DNA of 64,000 bases from Candidatus Gracilibacteria bacterium (GTDB taxonomy: Bacteria > Patescibacteriota > Gracilibacteria > UBA1369 > UBA12473). Location of the stretch: positions 163,993-227,992 of the forward strand of contig JBAZZS010000003.1 in assembly GCA_041658685.1 (NCBI GenBank), in the 5' to 3' direction. The first letter of the stretch is position 1. Each line of letters begins with the position of its first letter. A program made the position numbers and the translations under genes. A model generated the notes under the pieces. It saw only the letters and a program-made list of their open reading frames with translations. It was not told the DNA's origin and did no database searches. This document shows, piece after piece, positions 23,379 through 33,028 of this stretch.

Positions 23379-25670
23379 ATGAGTGTTGATATTGTAGTAG
23401 TGGACACTTCTTCTGATTGGGGCAGGAAGGGGAGTGAACTAGTATCTGCAAGAATAGAATTGCCAAAGACTATTTCCTCTATTGCTGACGCCTTTGGAAA
23501 ATTGATGGTTAGTGGAGAAGGAGAAGGCCTTCCTGTTCCTTCTTTGACCCCTGATGATCAGTCTTTAAAGGAACAAGTGTTACGCGGAATAGATATTTTA
23601 TTTATACGTTCTATGATTGATAGATTCCGAGTTTTGGCAGAAGAGAGATTAAAAAAAATACCAGATGAGGCAACAATTCTATCAATCCCAAAAACTATAG
23701 AGGCCGTTGAATGGGATTTGGTTAGAGTAAGGATGGATAAACATTCTGTCCGGGAAGAAATAAGAACAATATTAGGAGGAAAAATGGGGGAGATCGATCG
23801 AAAAAAGGACTCGGATTTCCGTCTTTTAAGATCTTTGGTGCATGAAGTGATGGAAATACCAGCGGTAATGGATTCTTTGAGTCAATTTCAATCTGTTCTT
23901 GATCAGATGGAATCTAAATGGGTGAATTTTCGAAAAACGAGAGATGGGATGGAGACGTTGGAGCGGGAGGTTGATGCCCCGATGGAGTTAAGGACAAATA
24001 TTGTTCGATTAAGCCTCGCGTTGCTTGGACATAATGGAGAGATGACTCCCGCTTTTGCAGGGAAATTTTCACGAATAAAAGGGATGAGTTCTCTTACATG
24101 TGAAAAATTTCAAGAGTGGTCGGCAAAAACTTTTTCAAAAGTATCTACATTAGTAATAGAAAAGGGCAGTGCTATTGCTGCAGCTCAGGGAGCAAGGCTC
24201 GCGGCGGCATTTATAAACAAAATCCTTAAAAAAGGATCTGCCGAAGAAATGAAATTGGAATTTTTTGCTACAGCCAAGGAAGCAGGGCTCCCGGATGCAT
24301 TTATAGAAAGAATTTCCGAAAAAGAAGCTGCCGAAGAAATGGTAAATGAACTTAGAATCGCAGTTGCGGAATTTGCTCTTGCTGAACCCATCGCAGTAGA
24401 GAAGGCGGCATCTATTAAAATCCCTCCCATAAAGTCTTATCTTGATATTTGTGTCCCTGACGAAACAAATCCATTAATGCGTGTTGCTTTTAATCCGTTT
24501 TTTTTAAGTGAAGCTCAAGAGGATAGTACTCCCGATTTTATTTTTGGGGCTATGGAATTCCCAGGGATGGAGCTCACTCCTATTTATTTTGAAATTCGGT
24601 TTGATGATCCCGAGAGTCCCGAGGTTCGAATTTTGTCCCAAACGTTTCCTTTAAGTCATGAGGTTAATTCTGTTGACGAGGATTATGGTCGTTTTACAGA
24701 TTTGATTCGAATAATTTTTGGCCAAATTCAAATACGAAGCGGTGAAAACGCGAGATTAACTTTTGCTCATGAAACTATGAGACGAGCTTATGAAAAGGAG
24801 CCTGAACCGAAAGCCCCCGACGCTATCAAAACAGTGGGAGTTAAAGTTAAGCCCACAATTTATTCTTTGGGTGAAATTAGGGTGATGAGTGAAGAGATTG
24901 ATAAGAAAATGACAGATTCTCGGTTTTGGGAAGATATTGTTGTTCGGGTGAATCAAGCCAGGAGTTTTTCTGTGCCTTTTGATATTCAAACTGCTTTTAA
25001 ACCCAGACCTGAGAGTCCTGGTATAACGGTGCGTACGGCTGGAAATTTGGACGGGACTTTTAGAGAGGGACAACAATTTGAAGGGTGTATTTTTATTCAA
25101 GGGTTGACAAAAGATCAAGAATTTTTGCAAATTCGAGGAGATTTGAGTACGAAGACATTAAGGGTTGAGTGTGATTCTTCTCCTCGATTTGATGGAGAAG
25201 GGAATGTCACGCGTTTGCGATCGGTTTGGCTTCGGGCGATTGCGGCGATGAAAAGTGCGTTTGAGGAAAATGGGTGGACAGTGGGGTTTAAGAGACTAAA
25301 ATTCCCGGAATTACCAGATAGTGATCCTTGTTCTGAAGCTTTATATTTGGCAGTTCCTGTTTTCGATGAGTCGTGGCGCGTGGATCATAGGGAAGAGTTT
25401 GTTCTTGAAGATCCATTAACGTTTTTAATAGAAGTGATTCAAAGAAAATTACGAGGGATTAAAGAAGAACGTATAAAGTCCACGAAAAGCACTGTGAGCT
25501 CCGGTGCAAAAGCAGTAGCAACAGAGGGCCTAAAAGATGAAAAAAAGATTGTCTATCCTCCTGCCCGTGTTTTTGTTCGAACGCCTTATTCTGACCCGGA
25601 GGCTAGAAAAATAGCGAAATTACAAGAGAGTCAAGGAGCGGGTTCGTTGGATGGACAGGGGGGCGCTTGA
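23379..25670 (+). CDS. Large soluble protein of unknown function (763 residues)
   Basis: I do not recognise a family. The protein has no signal peptide or membrane segment. Residues about 60-330 are mostly helical with possible coiled coils (KLILSIPKTIEAVEWDL-type heptads are not strict); about 250-330 is Ala-rich (GSAIAAAQGARLAAAFINKI). Residues about 350-690 look alpha/beta, and the tail (about 700-763) is charged then Gly/Ser/Gln-rich. It is the first gene of a pair with the 1307-residue protein 52 nt downstream and has a clear promoter. Codons are somewhat more A/T-rich than in core genes. The pair lies directly after the structured RNA. Confidence 0.6.
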   Translation: MSVDIVVVDTSSDWGRKGSELVSARIELPKTISSIADAFGKLMVSGEGEGLPVPSLTPDDQSLKEQVLRGIDILFIRSMIDRFRVLAEERLKKIPDEATILSIPKTIEAVEWDLVRVRMDKHSVREEIRTILGGKMGEIDRKKDSDFRLLRSLVHEVMEIPAVMDSLSQFQSVLDQMESKWVNFRKTRDGMETLEREVDAPMELRTNIVRLSLALLGHNGEMTPAFAGKFSRIKGMSSLTCEKFQEWSAKTFSKVSTLVIEKGSAIAAAQGARLAAAFINKILKKGSAEEMKLEFFATAKEAGLPDAFIERISEKEAAEEMVNELRIAVAEFALAEPIAVEKAASIKIPPIKSYLDICVPDETNPLMRVAFNPFFLSEAQEDSTPDFIFGAMEFPGMELTPIYFEIRFDDPESPEVRILSQTFPLSHEVNSVDEDYGRFTDLIRIIFGQIQIRSGENARLTFAHETMRRAYEKEPEPKAPDAIKTVGVKVKPTIYSLGEIRVMSEEIDKKMTDSRFWEDIVVRVNQARSFSVPFDIQTAFKPRPESPGITVRTAGNLDGTFREGQQFEGCIFIQGLTKDQEFLQIRGDLSTKTLRVECDSSPRFDGEGNVTRLRSVWLRAIAAMKSAFEENGWTVGFKRLKFPELPDSDPCSEALYLAVPVFDESWRVDHREEFVLEDPLTFLIEVIQRKLRGIKEERIKSTKSTVSSGAKAVATEGLKDEKKIVYPPARVFVRTPYSDPEARKIAKLQESQGAGSLDGQGGA

Positions 25671-25722
25671 CTTTTATGGCTTTAATGTTACTATTTTTTA
25701 CTAATTATAATTTAAATGATTT

Positions 25723-28700
25723 ATGGCTCCTAACGAACAACCAGGACAAGGTGAATCGGGTGAGGGTTGTGTGGGAAACGGCTCAAATGGCGTCTCTTCT
25801 CAGGGGATGGCCTCTGATTTAACTATGAATTTTTTAAGGAGATCTTTGTCGTTGGAAGAATCGGAAAACATAGATGATGGTGGTCATAATGAATTTTCTG
25901 ACGACTCTAATACCGATGTTTCTCCTAGGCCCTCTTTAGCGCTTTCAACTGCATTGGTTTGTGCAAAAGAATGTATTCCCGAAGGATTGGGCGCTTCTAA
26001 AAATCGATTGCATCTTGAAGCTCGATTGACTCAAATAAATACTCTTATGTTTGGGAGTGGCGGGCCGTTTGAAAACATTAGTCCCAATGGGAATCTGCAG
26101 CCTTTAGTTGAAAATGTAGATTTTTGTACAAAATTTGATGATAGCATGAAGAAGTTGGGAGCCATTTTGGGGGCCCAAGATGTAAGTAATCCTTCTACTA
26201 ATAAAAGGAAAGCAAGACGGTCCAATTTTTTCAGAGGATTTGCTTATTATAAAGATGAAAAAATAGACAGTCTGACAAAAGGACAATATGTGGCTCCGGA
26301 TTATGTGAATAAAGCTTATGATGATTATCTTTTCCCCGCTTATCGTACCTTGGTTGAGTTTAAAGAACGATTTGATAAAGCGTGTAATATTGATAAGGGA
26401 AAAACCAGAGTTGTTACGCAGGCAGTCCCTAATGGGGCTCTTGCTGGATTGGAAAGTAAGGTTGTTCTTCCGAAAAAAGCTAGGGTTGCGATGGAAGAGG
26501 ATACGCCGTTAGATTCTGATACAGATGGTCTACTTGTTGTTGCGCCGAATGTTATGGTCGATGAGAGGACGGGAGAGGAGGTTGCCGTTTTCGGAGAAGA
26601 AACTTTTCGCCCGACAGGGTCGTCTCTTGTTAGTCAACGACAAGAATCGGCTGCCATGATTGTGGCTCATTTTAGAGAGCCTTTAGAGGGTGAGGTTGTC
26701 GAAAAAGGGGAAGCCCAAAAAAAAATTATTGCACTTAAAACAGAAGTTTTGGCTTTGCTGGGAAAGGTTTTATTAAAGGCTCAGTCATTGAATAATAAAG
26801 TAGAGATGATTGAAAGTATTCGCGCATCCGCATTATTTTTGATGGAGTTGAATCCCAAACAAATATCAGGATGGAAAAATGATGAAAAGATTCGGGGAAT
26901 TTTGTCGGACGAATGGAGAACAATAGATAAAAATACGTTAAAGGTTCAGGTTGCGGCATTGATTCTAACGATCACAAGCTATTTGGGACGAATTTTTAAA
27001 AGAGATGATTCTTTTACCGCATTGGATTTTTCTCCTGAAAATCTTTCGATTCAATTGCAGGATTTGAGGACATTGGTCGAAAGCATTGCTCCATTGTATG
27101 AAGCATTTGAGAGAAATTTATCGTTGGAAAATAGGCTTGCGACTGAACAACAAAAAGAGGCAATGTTGACTTTTTGTTCTACGGAATTGCCTCGTTTAAT
27201 TGAGCGTATTAATAATGTTATTTTTTTGAAGGCTCAGACAAAAAGATTTACTACCGCACTATATGATGTAAAGCTGGGTTCCTTTGGGAATTCTGGTGCG
27301 CCAGTAAATGCCGGTGGTCCGGGAGAGGTGCCGTCAACAGGGGGGGGGGCTTCTGCTGAAGTGAGTAGTAGTCATGGTGGGAGTACTGCCGTTGGTTATG
27401 AGGCTAATTTGGGGACTGGTGTGTTAGCTTTTGCTCGAAACCAAGTCGCTGCTGCGCTGCAGGAGAGTCTTTCATCTGCAGAGGCAACACCGGATGTTTT
27501 GGCTTCATTGAAATCTTTGATTGCACAAGGTGTGGCAGCTTTGGAATCAACGGATGCGTCGGAGGGAGCAGCGCAAAAAAGAAAGGTTGCTTTGGTCGGC
27601 TTTTATACCTTGTTTGCTCAAATGCGTGAGGAGGGGAATCCTTTGAATGCCTTATGGGTTTCGGCGAACGGGGATACGGCGATTGAAGAAAAGGGTGGAT
27701 TTTTAGCTTCAATGCCTACTGCAGGGACTGCTTGTGAAATAGCCGAATATTTGGGACAGCATATTCAGGAAATGATTGATTTAGTGGGATTTTTTGACGG
27801 CGCGCTTCCGGAAGATTTAGCATTACTTGGAACACAACAGGTGTTTGCAATGAGCCCTGCATTGGGCTCGATTCAGGAGGAATTTGATCGTGAAGCGATT
27901 GAAATTGTTCCCGTCGCTGTTCAAGCTATAAATGTTAATGAATCACCACAGGGTGGTGTTGCGGATTTGATTCAGCCGGCTCCACCTACGGGTGAAACGG
28001 CTGCAAATAGCGGTAGTAGTACCGTAGCTATTAGTTTTTCTGGAAATGATCCTATTACAAGTATTGCCTTAGAGGTTGATAGTGCCTCTTCCGCGGTGGT
28101 CCCTTCAAAACGTAATGGCTCGAAATTTGGTCGATGGGGGAGAAGGATTGCTCTTGGCGTTGTTGGCCTTCTTGGTGCTGTTGTTGCCGGGAAAGCTTTA
28201 ATTGATCTTTTTAATAAAGGTGAAGGGGAAAAAACCGAAGATATTGCATCGAATTCCTTTGTCGGGCCTGTACCTCCCACGGAAACGGAAGCTTCTACTG
28301 TTTTTTCCGAAAGAGCCGATGCAGGTATTGTTGCTGAGCCAACTCCAGGACCAAAACAACCGAGCCTCGTTATTATTTCTGAAGTCCCTCAACAATATTC
28401 TTCTGGTGCTAGTGATGTTTCCGCTTCCATGCCTTTGCCCAGGCCGGGCGTGTATGCCCTTTCCGGGACAGACATGCCTGCAACAGGGACTACTTTTACA
28501 GTTGATCGCGTCAGTAGTATAGGCATGGGACAGAGAGCTTCTTTTGATCTAAGTCAGTATTTGAGAGTCTCGGCTGCGGAGGCTACATGGATGGTTCCTA
28601 ATGCGGATAAGCCGAATTTTTCTTTAAGCACAACGTTTAATTCTTTTGGACGATCATTGAGTGAAATGCTGATTTCCAATGCGCAAGCGGATGAACATGT

Positions 28701-29646
28701 TTGGCAATATTATTTAACATTGGGTACTCCTTTTTATCCTAAAATTTCTTATTCGACCCCTGTCTCCGTGGCTTTAAATGAGGTTTCTCCTTCTCTTGAT
28801 ATCCACCAAGGTTCCACGGTGTGGGGTTTGGCCCATGCGGCTTTGGGAAAAGAGGCGAGCGATGCAGAGGTGAATTTATCGGTCAAAAATAAATTGAATG
28901 CTTCACAAGCATTGCTCAATGAAACATTAAAGCCGGTGTTGGACAGTCGTAAGTTTTTTGATGAAGCGAGGACCACATTGGTGACAGATCATCCCGAATG
29001 GGAATGGAATGTTCCGAATACGGTTCACACGGTTCGAGGGCTTCAGAATTTGGGGACTTCGGAATCCAAAGAAATATTTAATCAAATGGCAGCCTTGCGT
29101 TTGACGGTTGGTGATTTGCAAACCATGTTTGAAGCAGGAGGTAAAAAGGCAGTAAGTACTCCAAGTACTCCGACAGCGCCTTCCGGAGGAGTAGTCACTC
29201 CGGTTCAGCATGAAAATAAAGGCGGTGATCAAGGTATGAACATGCCTTCTTCGGACGGAGCTTCTTCTTCGGCTACGGCTTCGCTTGATTTCGGAGATGG
29301 AGAGGATGAAGACGAGGAACTTCTTCTCGATGATGATGATGATTTTGAGCTTACGGAGGATATGATGGAATCGGATGATATTGAAGAATTTGCCATGCCC
29401 ATTCAAGGAACCGGAGGATTCGATGCTCCGATAAATCATACGCTCGCCATGAAAGCCGTCCGAGAAAAAGCTAACGCTCGTCAGTTGCGAATGGAAGGAG
29501 CTCGAACTCCGACTGATGTTGAGAAAGCCGTACAAGAAGCGGTCAATAACTCTATGAAACCGACCGGTTTGGCGGACACGCTGGGAGGATTTGTTCCTTC
29601 GCGACGCCCGCAAGCTCGACGCCAGAAGACGACTCGAGTTTCTTAA
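25723..29646 (+). CDS. Very large membrane-anchored protein of unknown function (1307 residues)
   Basis: The N-terminal 800 residues contain no signal peptide and are largely helical with low-complexity Gly/Ser stretches (about 525-565). One transmembrane segment, flanked by basic residues, lies at about 803-825 (KFGRWGRRIALGVVGLLGAV). Beyond it come Pro/Thr/Ser linkers, a domain containing HQGSTVWGLAHAALGKEASD (about 1030), a second linker, an acidic run DDDDDFELTEDMMESDD (about 1205) and a basic end (RRPQARRQKTTRVS). The layout suggests a cytoplasmic domain tethered to the membrane with an outer domain. No family is recognised. It probably forms an operon with the 763-residue protein. Confidence 0.6.
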   Translation: MAPNEQPGQGESGEGCVGNGSNGVSSQGMASDLTMNFLRRSLSLEESENIDDGGHNEFSDDSNTDVSPRPSLALSTALVCAKECIPEGLGASKNRLHLEARLTQINTLMFGSGGPFENISPNGNLQPLVENVDFCTKFDDSMKKLGAILGAQDVSNPSTNKRKARRSNFFRGFAYYKDEKIDSLTKGQYVAPDYVNKAYDDYLFPAYRTLVEFKERFDKACNIDKGKTRVVTQAVPNGALAGLESKVVLPKKARVAMEEDTPLDSDTDGLLVVAPNVMVDERTGEEVAVFGEETFRPTGSSLVSQRQESAAMIVAHFREPLEGEVVEKGEAQKKIIALKTEVLALLGKVLLKAQSLNNKVEMIESIRASALFLMELNPKQISGWKNDEKIRGILSDEWRTIDKNTLKVQVAALILTITSYLGRIFKRDDSFTALDFSPENLSIQLQDLRTLVESIAPLYEAFERNLSLENRLATEQQKEAMLTFCSTELPRLIERINNVIFLKAQTKRFTTALYDVKLGSFGNSGAPVNAGGPGEVPSTGGGASAEVSSSHGGSTAVGYEANLGTGVLAFARNQVAAALQESLSSAEATPDVLASLKSLIAQGVAALESTDASEGAAQKRKVALVGFYTLFAQMREEGNPLNALWVSANGDTAIEEKGGFLASMPTAGTACEIAEYLGQHIQEMIDLVGFFDGALPEDLALLGTQQVFAMSPALGSIQEEFDREAIEIVPVAVQAINVNESPQGGVADLIQPAPPTGETAANSGSSTVAISFSGNDPITSIALEVDSASSAVVPSKRNGSKFGRWGRRIALGVVGLLGAVVAGKALIDLFNKGEGEKTEDIASNSFVGPVPPTETEASTVFSERADAGIVAEPTPGPKQPSLVIISEVPQQYSSGASDVSASMPLPRPGVYALSGTDMPATGTTFTVDRVSSIGMGQRASFDLSQYLRVSAAEATWMVPNADKPNFSLSTTFNSFGRSLSEMLISNAQADEHVWQYYLTLGTPFYPKISYSTPVSVALNEVSPSLDIHQGSTVWGLAHAALGKEASDAEVNLSVKNKLNASQALLNETLKPVLDSRKFFDEARTTLVTDHPEWEWNVPNTVHTVRGLQNLGTSESKEIFNQMAALRLTVGDLQTMFEAGGKKAVSTPSTPTAPSGGVVTPVQHENKGGDQGMNMPSSDGASSSATASLDFGDGEDEDEELLLDDDDDFELTEDMMESDDIEEFAMPIQGTGGFDAPINHTLAMKAVREKANARQLRMEGARTPTDVEKAVQEAVNNSMKPTGLADTLGGFVPSRRPQARRQKTTRVS

Positions 29647-29651
29647 AAGCT

Positions 29652-30725
29652 TTAGCTGCACCCCGGCACAAACATCCACAACAAGATCAATTCCCCGTTT
29701 TTATAAACGCGTAAATTGGGGCCGTTTAAGATGGCGATGGTGGAGCCGTCCGAGGAGATTTTTGCACGTACACTCCATATGGTTTTGAAAGGAGTGGAGA
29801 AGCTTAAAAGACTGAGGGTTTGCGTATCGCCGCTGGCATAAGTGATTGTCACGGTCTTGGTTTTTGTCGTATCTGTAGACCATGAAACCACTTGGCTGTA
29901 GTCGGTCCTATTGTCTTGGCTTGGAAATGAGGTGTATTCCCAGATTTCCCCGCTTCCGGTATTGGGGTCGTCTCCGATGTAAAGCGTTGTCCCATCCAAG
30001 GCCACGGCTTCTTGGTCTCCTTCTCCCAGATCGTATTCTGCTGGGCTTCCGGAGGCATCGTTGAGCAAGGTCCATGTGGTTGGATTTTCATAATCATCCA
30101 CTTCAAACAAGGCTAACGAATCATAATAATCGTAAACCGTGTAAAAAACTCCTTCCTCATAATACAAGCCCGCAATGTCCGTATACCCCAAAGGAGAATC
30201 GATGACACTGACTAAGCGTACGCTCCCTTGTTCTCCGGTTTCAAAAACATACACGTCGCCGTTGTATTGCAATCCTGCGTAAAAATAGCCTTCCGCATAG
30301 GTCAAAGCCTCTAGCCCTTGGTTGCTGCTTTCGCTGACCATGTAATCTCCCAAATACCATTCGTTTCCTGTGGCGGTTCCGGTAGTGGGGTTGATTTCGA
30401 TGATGGTGTTCGGTTCTTCTTTTCCTGCGTACAAAAGTCCGGTTTCTCGATTTACAGTCAATCCCTCGAGGTCGCCACCGATGTAATAACTGAATTTATC
30501 GCTTCCATCGAGACCCATTTTCCATAGATAGCCGTCATCGCTGACGATCCATAATTGACCGTCGTACACGATGGCGTCGCTGGGTTCGGTGACGGAGCCG
30601 CTGTTGATGTCGGTTCCGGCGGAGCAAGGGAAGGCCAGTGCCGCATTTGTTGTCGGAATAGAGAGGACAAGCGTTAATAAAAGGCTTGTAACTGAGATTT
30701 TAGCGAGAAATTTGCAAGGAGACAT
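29652..30725 (-). CDS. Secreted beta-propeller-like protein, paralogue 1
   Basis: A signal peptide (about 1-31, VTSLLLTLVLSIPTTNAALA) precedes repeats of the propeller type, such as SDAIVYDGQLWIVSDDGYLW, LEGLTVNRETGLLYAGKEEP and GLEALTYAEGYFYAGLQYNG. The 357 residues fit a five- or six-bladed propeller of the SdiA-regulated/esterase-like kind, but I see no catalytic set. The stop lies 5 nt from the stop of the convergent 1307-residue gene. A paralogue with the same mature start (PCS...EPSDA) is encoded 85 nt upstream. Confidence 0.65.
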   Translation of the reverse strand: MSPCKFLAKISVTSLLLTLVLSIPTTNAALAFPCSAGTDINSGSVTEPSDAIVYDGQLWIVSDDGYLWKMGLDGSDKFSYYIGGDLEGLTVNRETGLLYAGKEEPNTIIEINPTTGTATGNEWYLGDYMVSESSNQGLEALTYAEGYFYAGLQYNGDVYVFETGEQGSVRLVSVIDSPLGYTDIAGLYYEEGVFYTVYDYYDSLALFEVDDYENPTTWTLLNDASGSPAEYDLGEGDQEAVALDGTTLYIGDDPNTGSGEIWEYTSFPSQDNRTDYSQVVSWSTDTTKTKTVTITYASGDTQTLSLLSFSTPFKTIWSVRAKISSDGSTIAILNGPNLRVYKNGELILLWMFVPGCS

Positions 30726-30810
30726 AAGGTTAAGTTAAAGGATACCTCTCTTGGAGAAAGGGAAGTTAACATAAGAGAAGCTCAGGCTCAAGCCAAAATT
30801 AAGGTATCGG

Positions 30811-31935
30811 CTAGATGGACCACGTTAAAACGCAAACGCCGTTCATGTAAATATATAAAGTTCTCCAATCCAAAACGAGAAGGGCGTGAGAATCCGAAGT
30901 GATACCGGTGCGAACTCTCGAATAGGCTGCGGTATAGGTAATGGATTGTGTGTCACCGCTCGCGTATACCACGGAAATGGTTTTTGGAGAACGGATTATG
31001 GTTGCAGAGGAAATGGTGGTGTAATCCGGGGCTGCGGGTTCTGCGACTACGGGTTCAGCGGCTGCGGGTTCTGCTGTTTCTTCAGCTGCCGGGGCTGCTG
31101 CGGTTGTTGTGATGGTTGGGAATCCGGTGAATTTGTAAATGTATCCACCGTCATCCGCGACATAGAGATCTGTGCCGTTGAAGGCGAGCCCTTCCCAATT
31201 GGCATCCGGGGTTTGGTAGCGTACGTCTTCTGCTGCCCCATTTTTTAATTCAGTGAAGGAGGTAGGGGCTGTGGTGCTATTTACCGTAAAAAGAACAATG
31301 CGCAGATTGCTGTCGAATAAGGCGTAAAATGTCCCATCTTGGTAATAAAGCCCGGCGAGATCGGTGTAGCCTGCGTGAGGAGTCGTGAGTTTATTGAGAT
31401 AGGTAAAGGAGCTGTTGTAAATGTAAACATCCCCGTCGTCTTGCATGCCCAAGTAAAAATTGGTGCCATCTGTGGTCATGGCTTCCACTCCTGCGCTGGT
31501 TGAAGTGGTGGTGATGGGGTAAGTGAGGCTGGTGTCCGAAAGATTCCAATAACTCCCGGTTAAAGATCCTGCCGAGGTGGCTGAGGTGCTGGTATTGGGG
31601 GTTACTTTATATACGATGGCCGGATATTCATTCACCACATAGAGGTAACCGTCTTTTTGAGTGAGCCCCTCGAAATCTCCTCCCAGATAAGAGGATATTT
31701 TTCCTGTTCCATCGAGACCCATGCGCCAGAGATAACCATCATCACTGACGATCCAAAGATAGCCGCCATAGACCAAGGCGTCGCTGGGTTCGGTGACGGT
31801 TCCGCTTCCGCCATTGATGTTAGTGAGGGTGGAAGAGCAAGGCCACGCCGAAGAGGCGAGGGCTATGCCGCTCACCGCAAAGATCCCGATAAGGACCGCG
31901 AGTAGTTTGAGTGCATTTTTTGAAATGTTTTTCAT
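30811..31935 (-). CDS. Secreted beta-propeller-like protein, paralogue 2
   Basis: This 374-residue protein has a signal peptide (MKNISKNALKLLAVLIGIFA, cleavage near ALASS) and the same repeats as its neighbour: SDALVYGGYLWIVSDDGYLW, then GMQDDGDVYIYNSSF and YTDLAGLYYQDGTFYALFDS. An Ala/Glu/Pro-rich linker (about 285-310) separates the propeller from a small C-terminal beta domain that both paralogues share (VVYASGDTQSITY here, ITYASGDTQTLSL in the other). Tandem duplication is clear. Function unknown; secreted and probably surface-exposed. Confidence 0.65.
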   Translation of the reverse strand: MKNISKNALKLLAVLIGIFAVSGIALASSAWPCSSTLTNINGGSGTVTEPSDALVYGGYLWIVSDDGYLWRMGLDGTGKISSYLGGDFEGLTQKDGYLYVVNEYPAIVYKVTPNTSTSATSAGSLTGSYWNLSDTSLTYPITTTSTSAGVEAMTTDGTNFYLGMQDDGDVYIYNSSFTYLNKLTTPHAGYTDLAGLYYQDGTFYALFDSNLRIVLFTVNSTTAPTSFTELKNGAAEDVRYQTPDANWEGLAFNGTDLYVADDGGYIYKFTGFPTITTTAAAPAAEETAEPAAAEPVVAEPAAPDYTTISSATIIRSPKTISVVYASGDTQSITYTAAYSRVRTGITSDSHALLVLDWRTLYIYMNGVCVLTWSI

Positions 31936-32080
31936 AAAGAAAAAGTTAAAAGATTAAATTTTTATGAAATCTTATTCAGAGTAACATGCGAATTTGAATT
32001 TTATTAAAAAGAAAGCTTGCGCGATTTGAGTTTTTCTTATTTGATAAAAATTGAGATTTATATTTTTTATTTATTTTCTT

Positions 32081-33001
32081 ATGTGGGATGTTTTATTGGA
32101 CGCGCTTATCGATACGGCAAAAACCATTCCGTTTTTGTTGGTGATTTATGTTTTGATTGAAGTCGTTGAGTATCGATATGGTAAAAAAATAAGAGAAAAA
32201 GTTCAACAAGCGGGTCGGGCCGGGCCGGTGATTGGGGCTGTGGCCGGGAGTTTTCCTCAGTGCGGATTTTCTGTGTTGACTACCGCGTTGTACACGCAAC
32301 GTTTGGTGACCATCGGGACGTTGTTGGCGGTTTATTTATCCACGTCCGATGAAGCCATCCCTGTGATTTTGTCTCAGCCCGGTGCGGCGAAATTGATCCT
32401 TCCTTTGATTTTAACAAAGATTTTGATCGCTGTTGTGGCCGGGGTTGCCATTGATTTTATTTTTCGAAAACACAATCAAAAAATATTGGCGCACATTGAA
32501 GCGTATGCGCATGGGGAGGACGAAGCGGATCATAATCATGCTTGTGTTGTGGAAGAGTCTGCGTGTTGCGGGCATTGTTTGGATGCGAGCGCGAGAAAAT
32601 TTAAATTGAAAGAATTATTTTTTCATCCGCTCATCCACACGATGAAGATTTTTGTTTTTATTTTGGGGATGACCGTGTTGCTCAACGGTGCGATTTTTTG
32701 GATGGGAGAAGAGGCGTTTGCTCGATTGTTTTCCGGGCATGTTTTATTTCAACCGATTTTGGCTGCGTTGATCGGTTTGATTCCCAATTGTGCGGCGTCG
32801 GTTGCGATCACTCAGTTGTATTTGACCGGGGCCATCACCTATGGAGCGATGATTTCCGGGCTTTGCGCAGGAGGAGGGTTGGGGCTTTTGGTTTTATTTC
32901 GAGAAGAAAAAAACAAGAAAGATGTGTTTAAAATTTTGGCGTTGTTGTTGGGCGTGAGCGTGGTGGCGGGATGGGGGATCCAGTATTTTCCCTTGTCTTA
33001 A
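32081..33001 (+). CDS. Putative heavy-metal exporter, ten-TM ArsP_2-like family
   Basis: From ATG 32081 the 306-residue protein has about nine or ten membrane segments in two related halves, each with a family motif: GSFPQCGFSVLTTALYTQRL with YLSTSDEAIPVIL, and GLIPNCAASVAITQLYLTGA with GLCAGGGLGLLVLFREE. A His/Cys-rich cytoplasmic loop (DEADHNHACVVEESACCGHC, about 158-180) looks metal-binding. These features fit the putative ten-TM heavy-metal exporters. Which ion it moves is not visible. The ABC transporter follows 27 nt later in the same direction. Confidence 0.75.
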   Translation: MWDVLLDALIDTAKTIPFLLVIYVLIEVVEYRYGKKIREKVQQAGRAGPVIGAVAGSFPQCGFSVLTTALYTQRLVTIGTLLAVYLSTSDEAIPVILSQPGAAKLILPLILTKILIAVVAGVAIDFIFRKHNQKILAHIEAYAHGEDEADHNHACVVEESACCGHCLDASARKFKLKELFFHPLIHTMKIFVFILGMTVLLNGAIFWMGEEAFARLFSGHVLFQPILAALIGLIPNCAASVAITQLYLTGAITYGAMISGLCAGGGLGLLVLFREEKNKKDVFKILALLLGVSVVAGWGIQYFPLS

Positions 33002-33028
33002 TCGAGGAAAAACGAGGAGAATGGGAGT

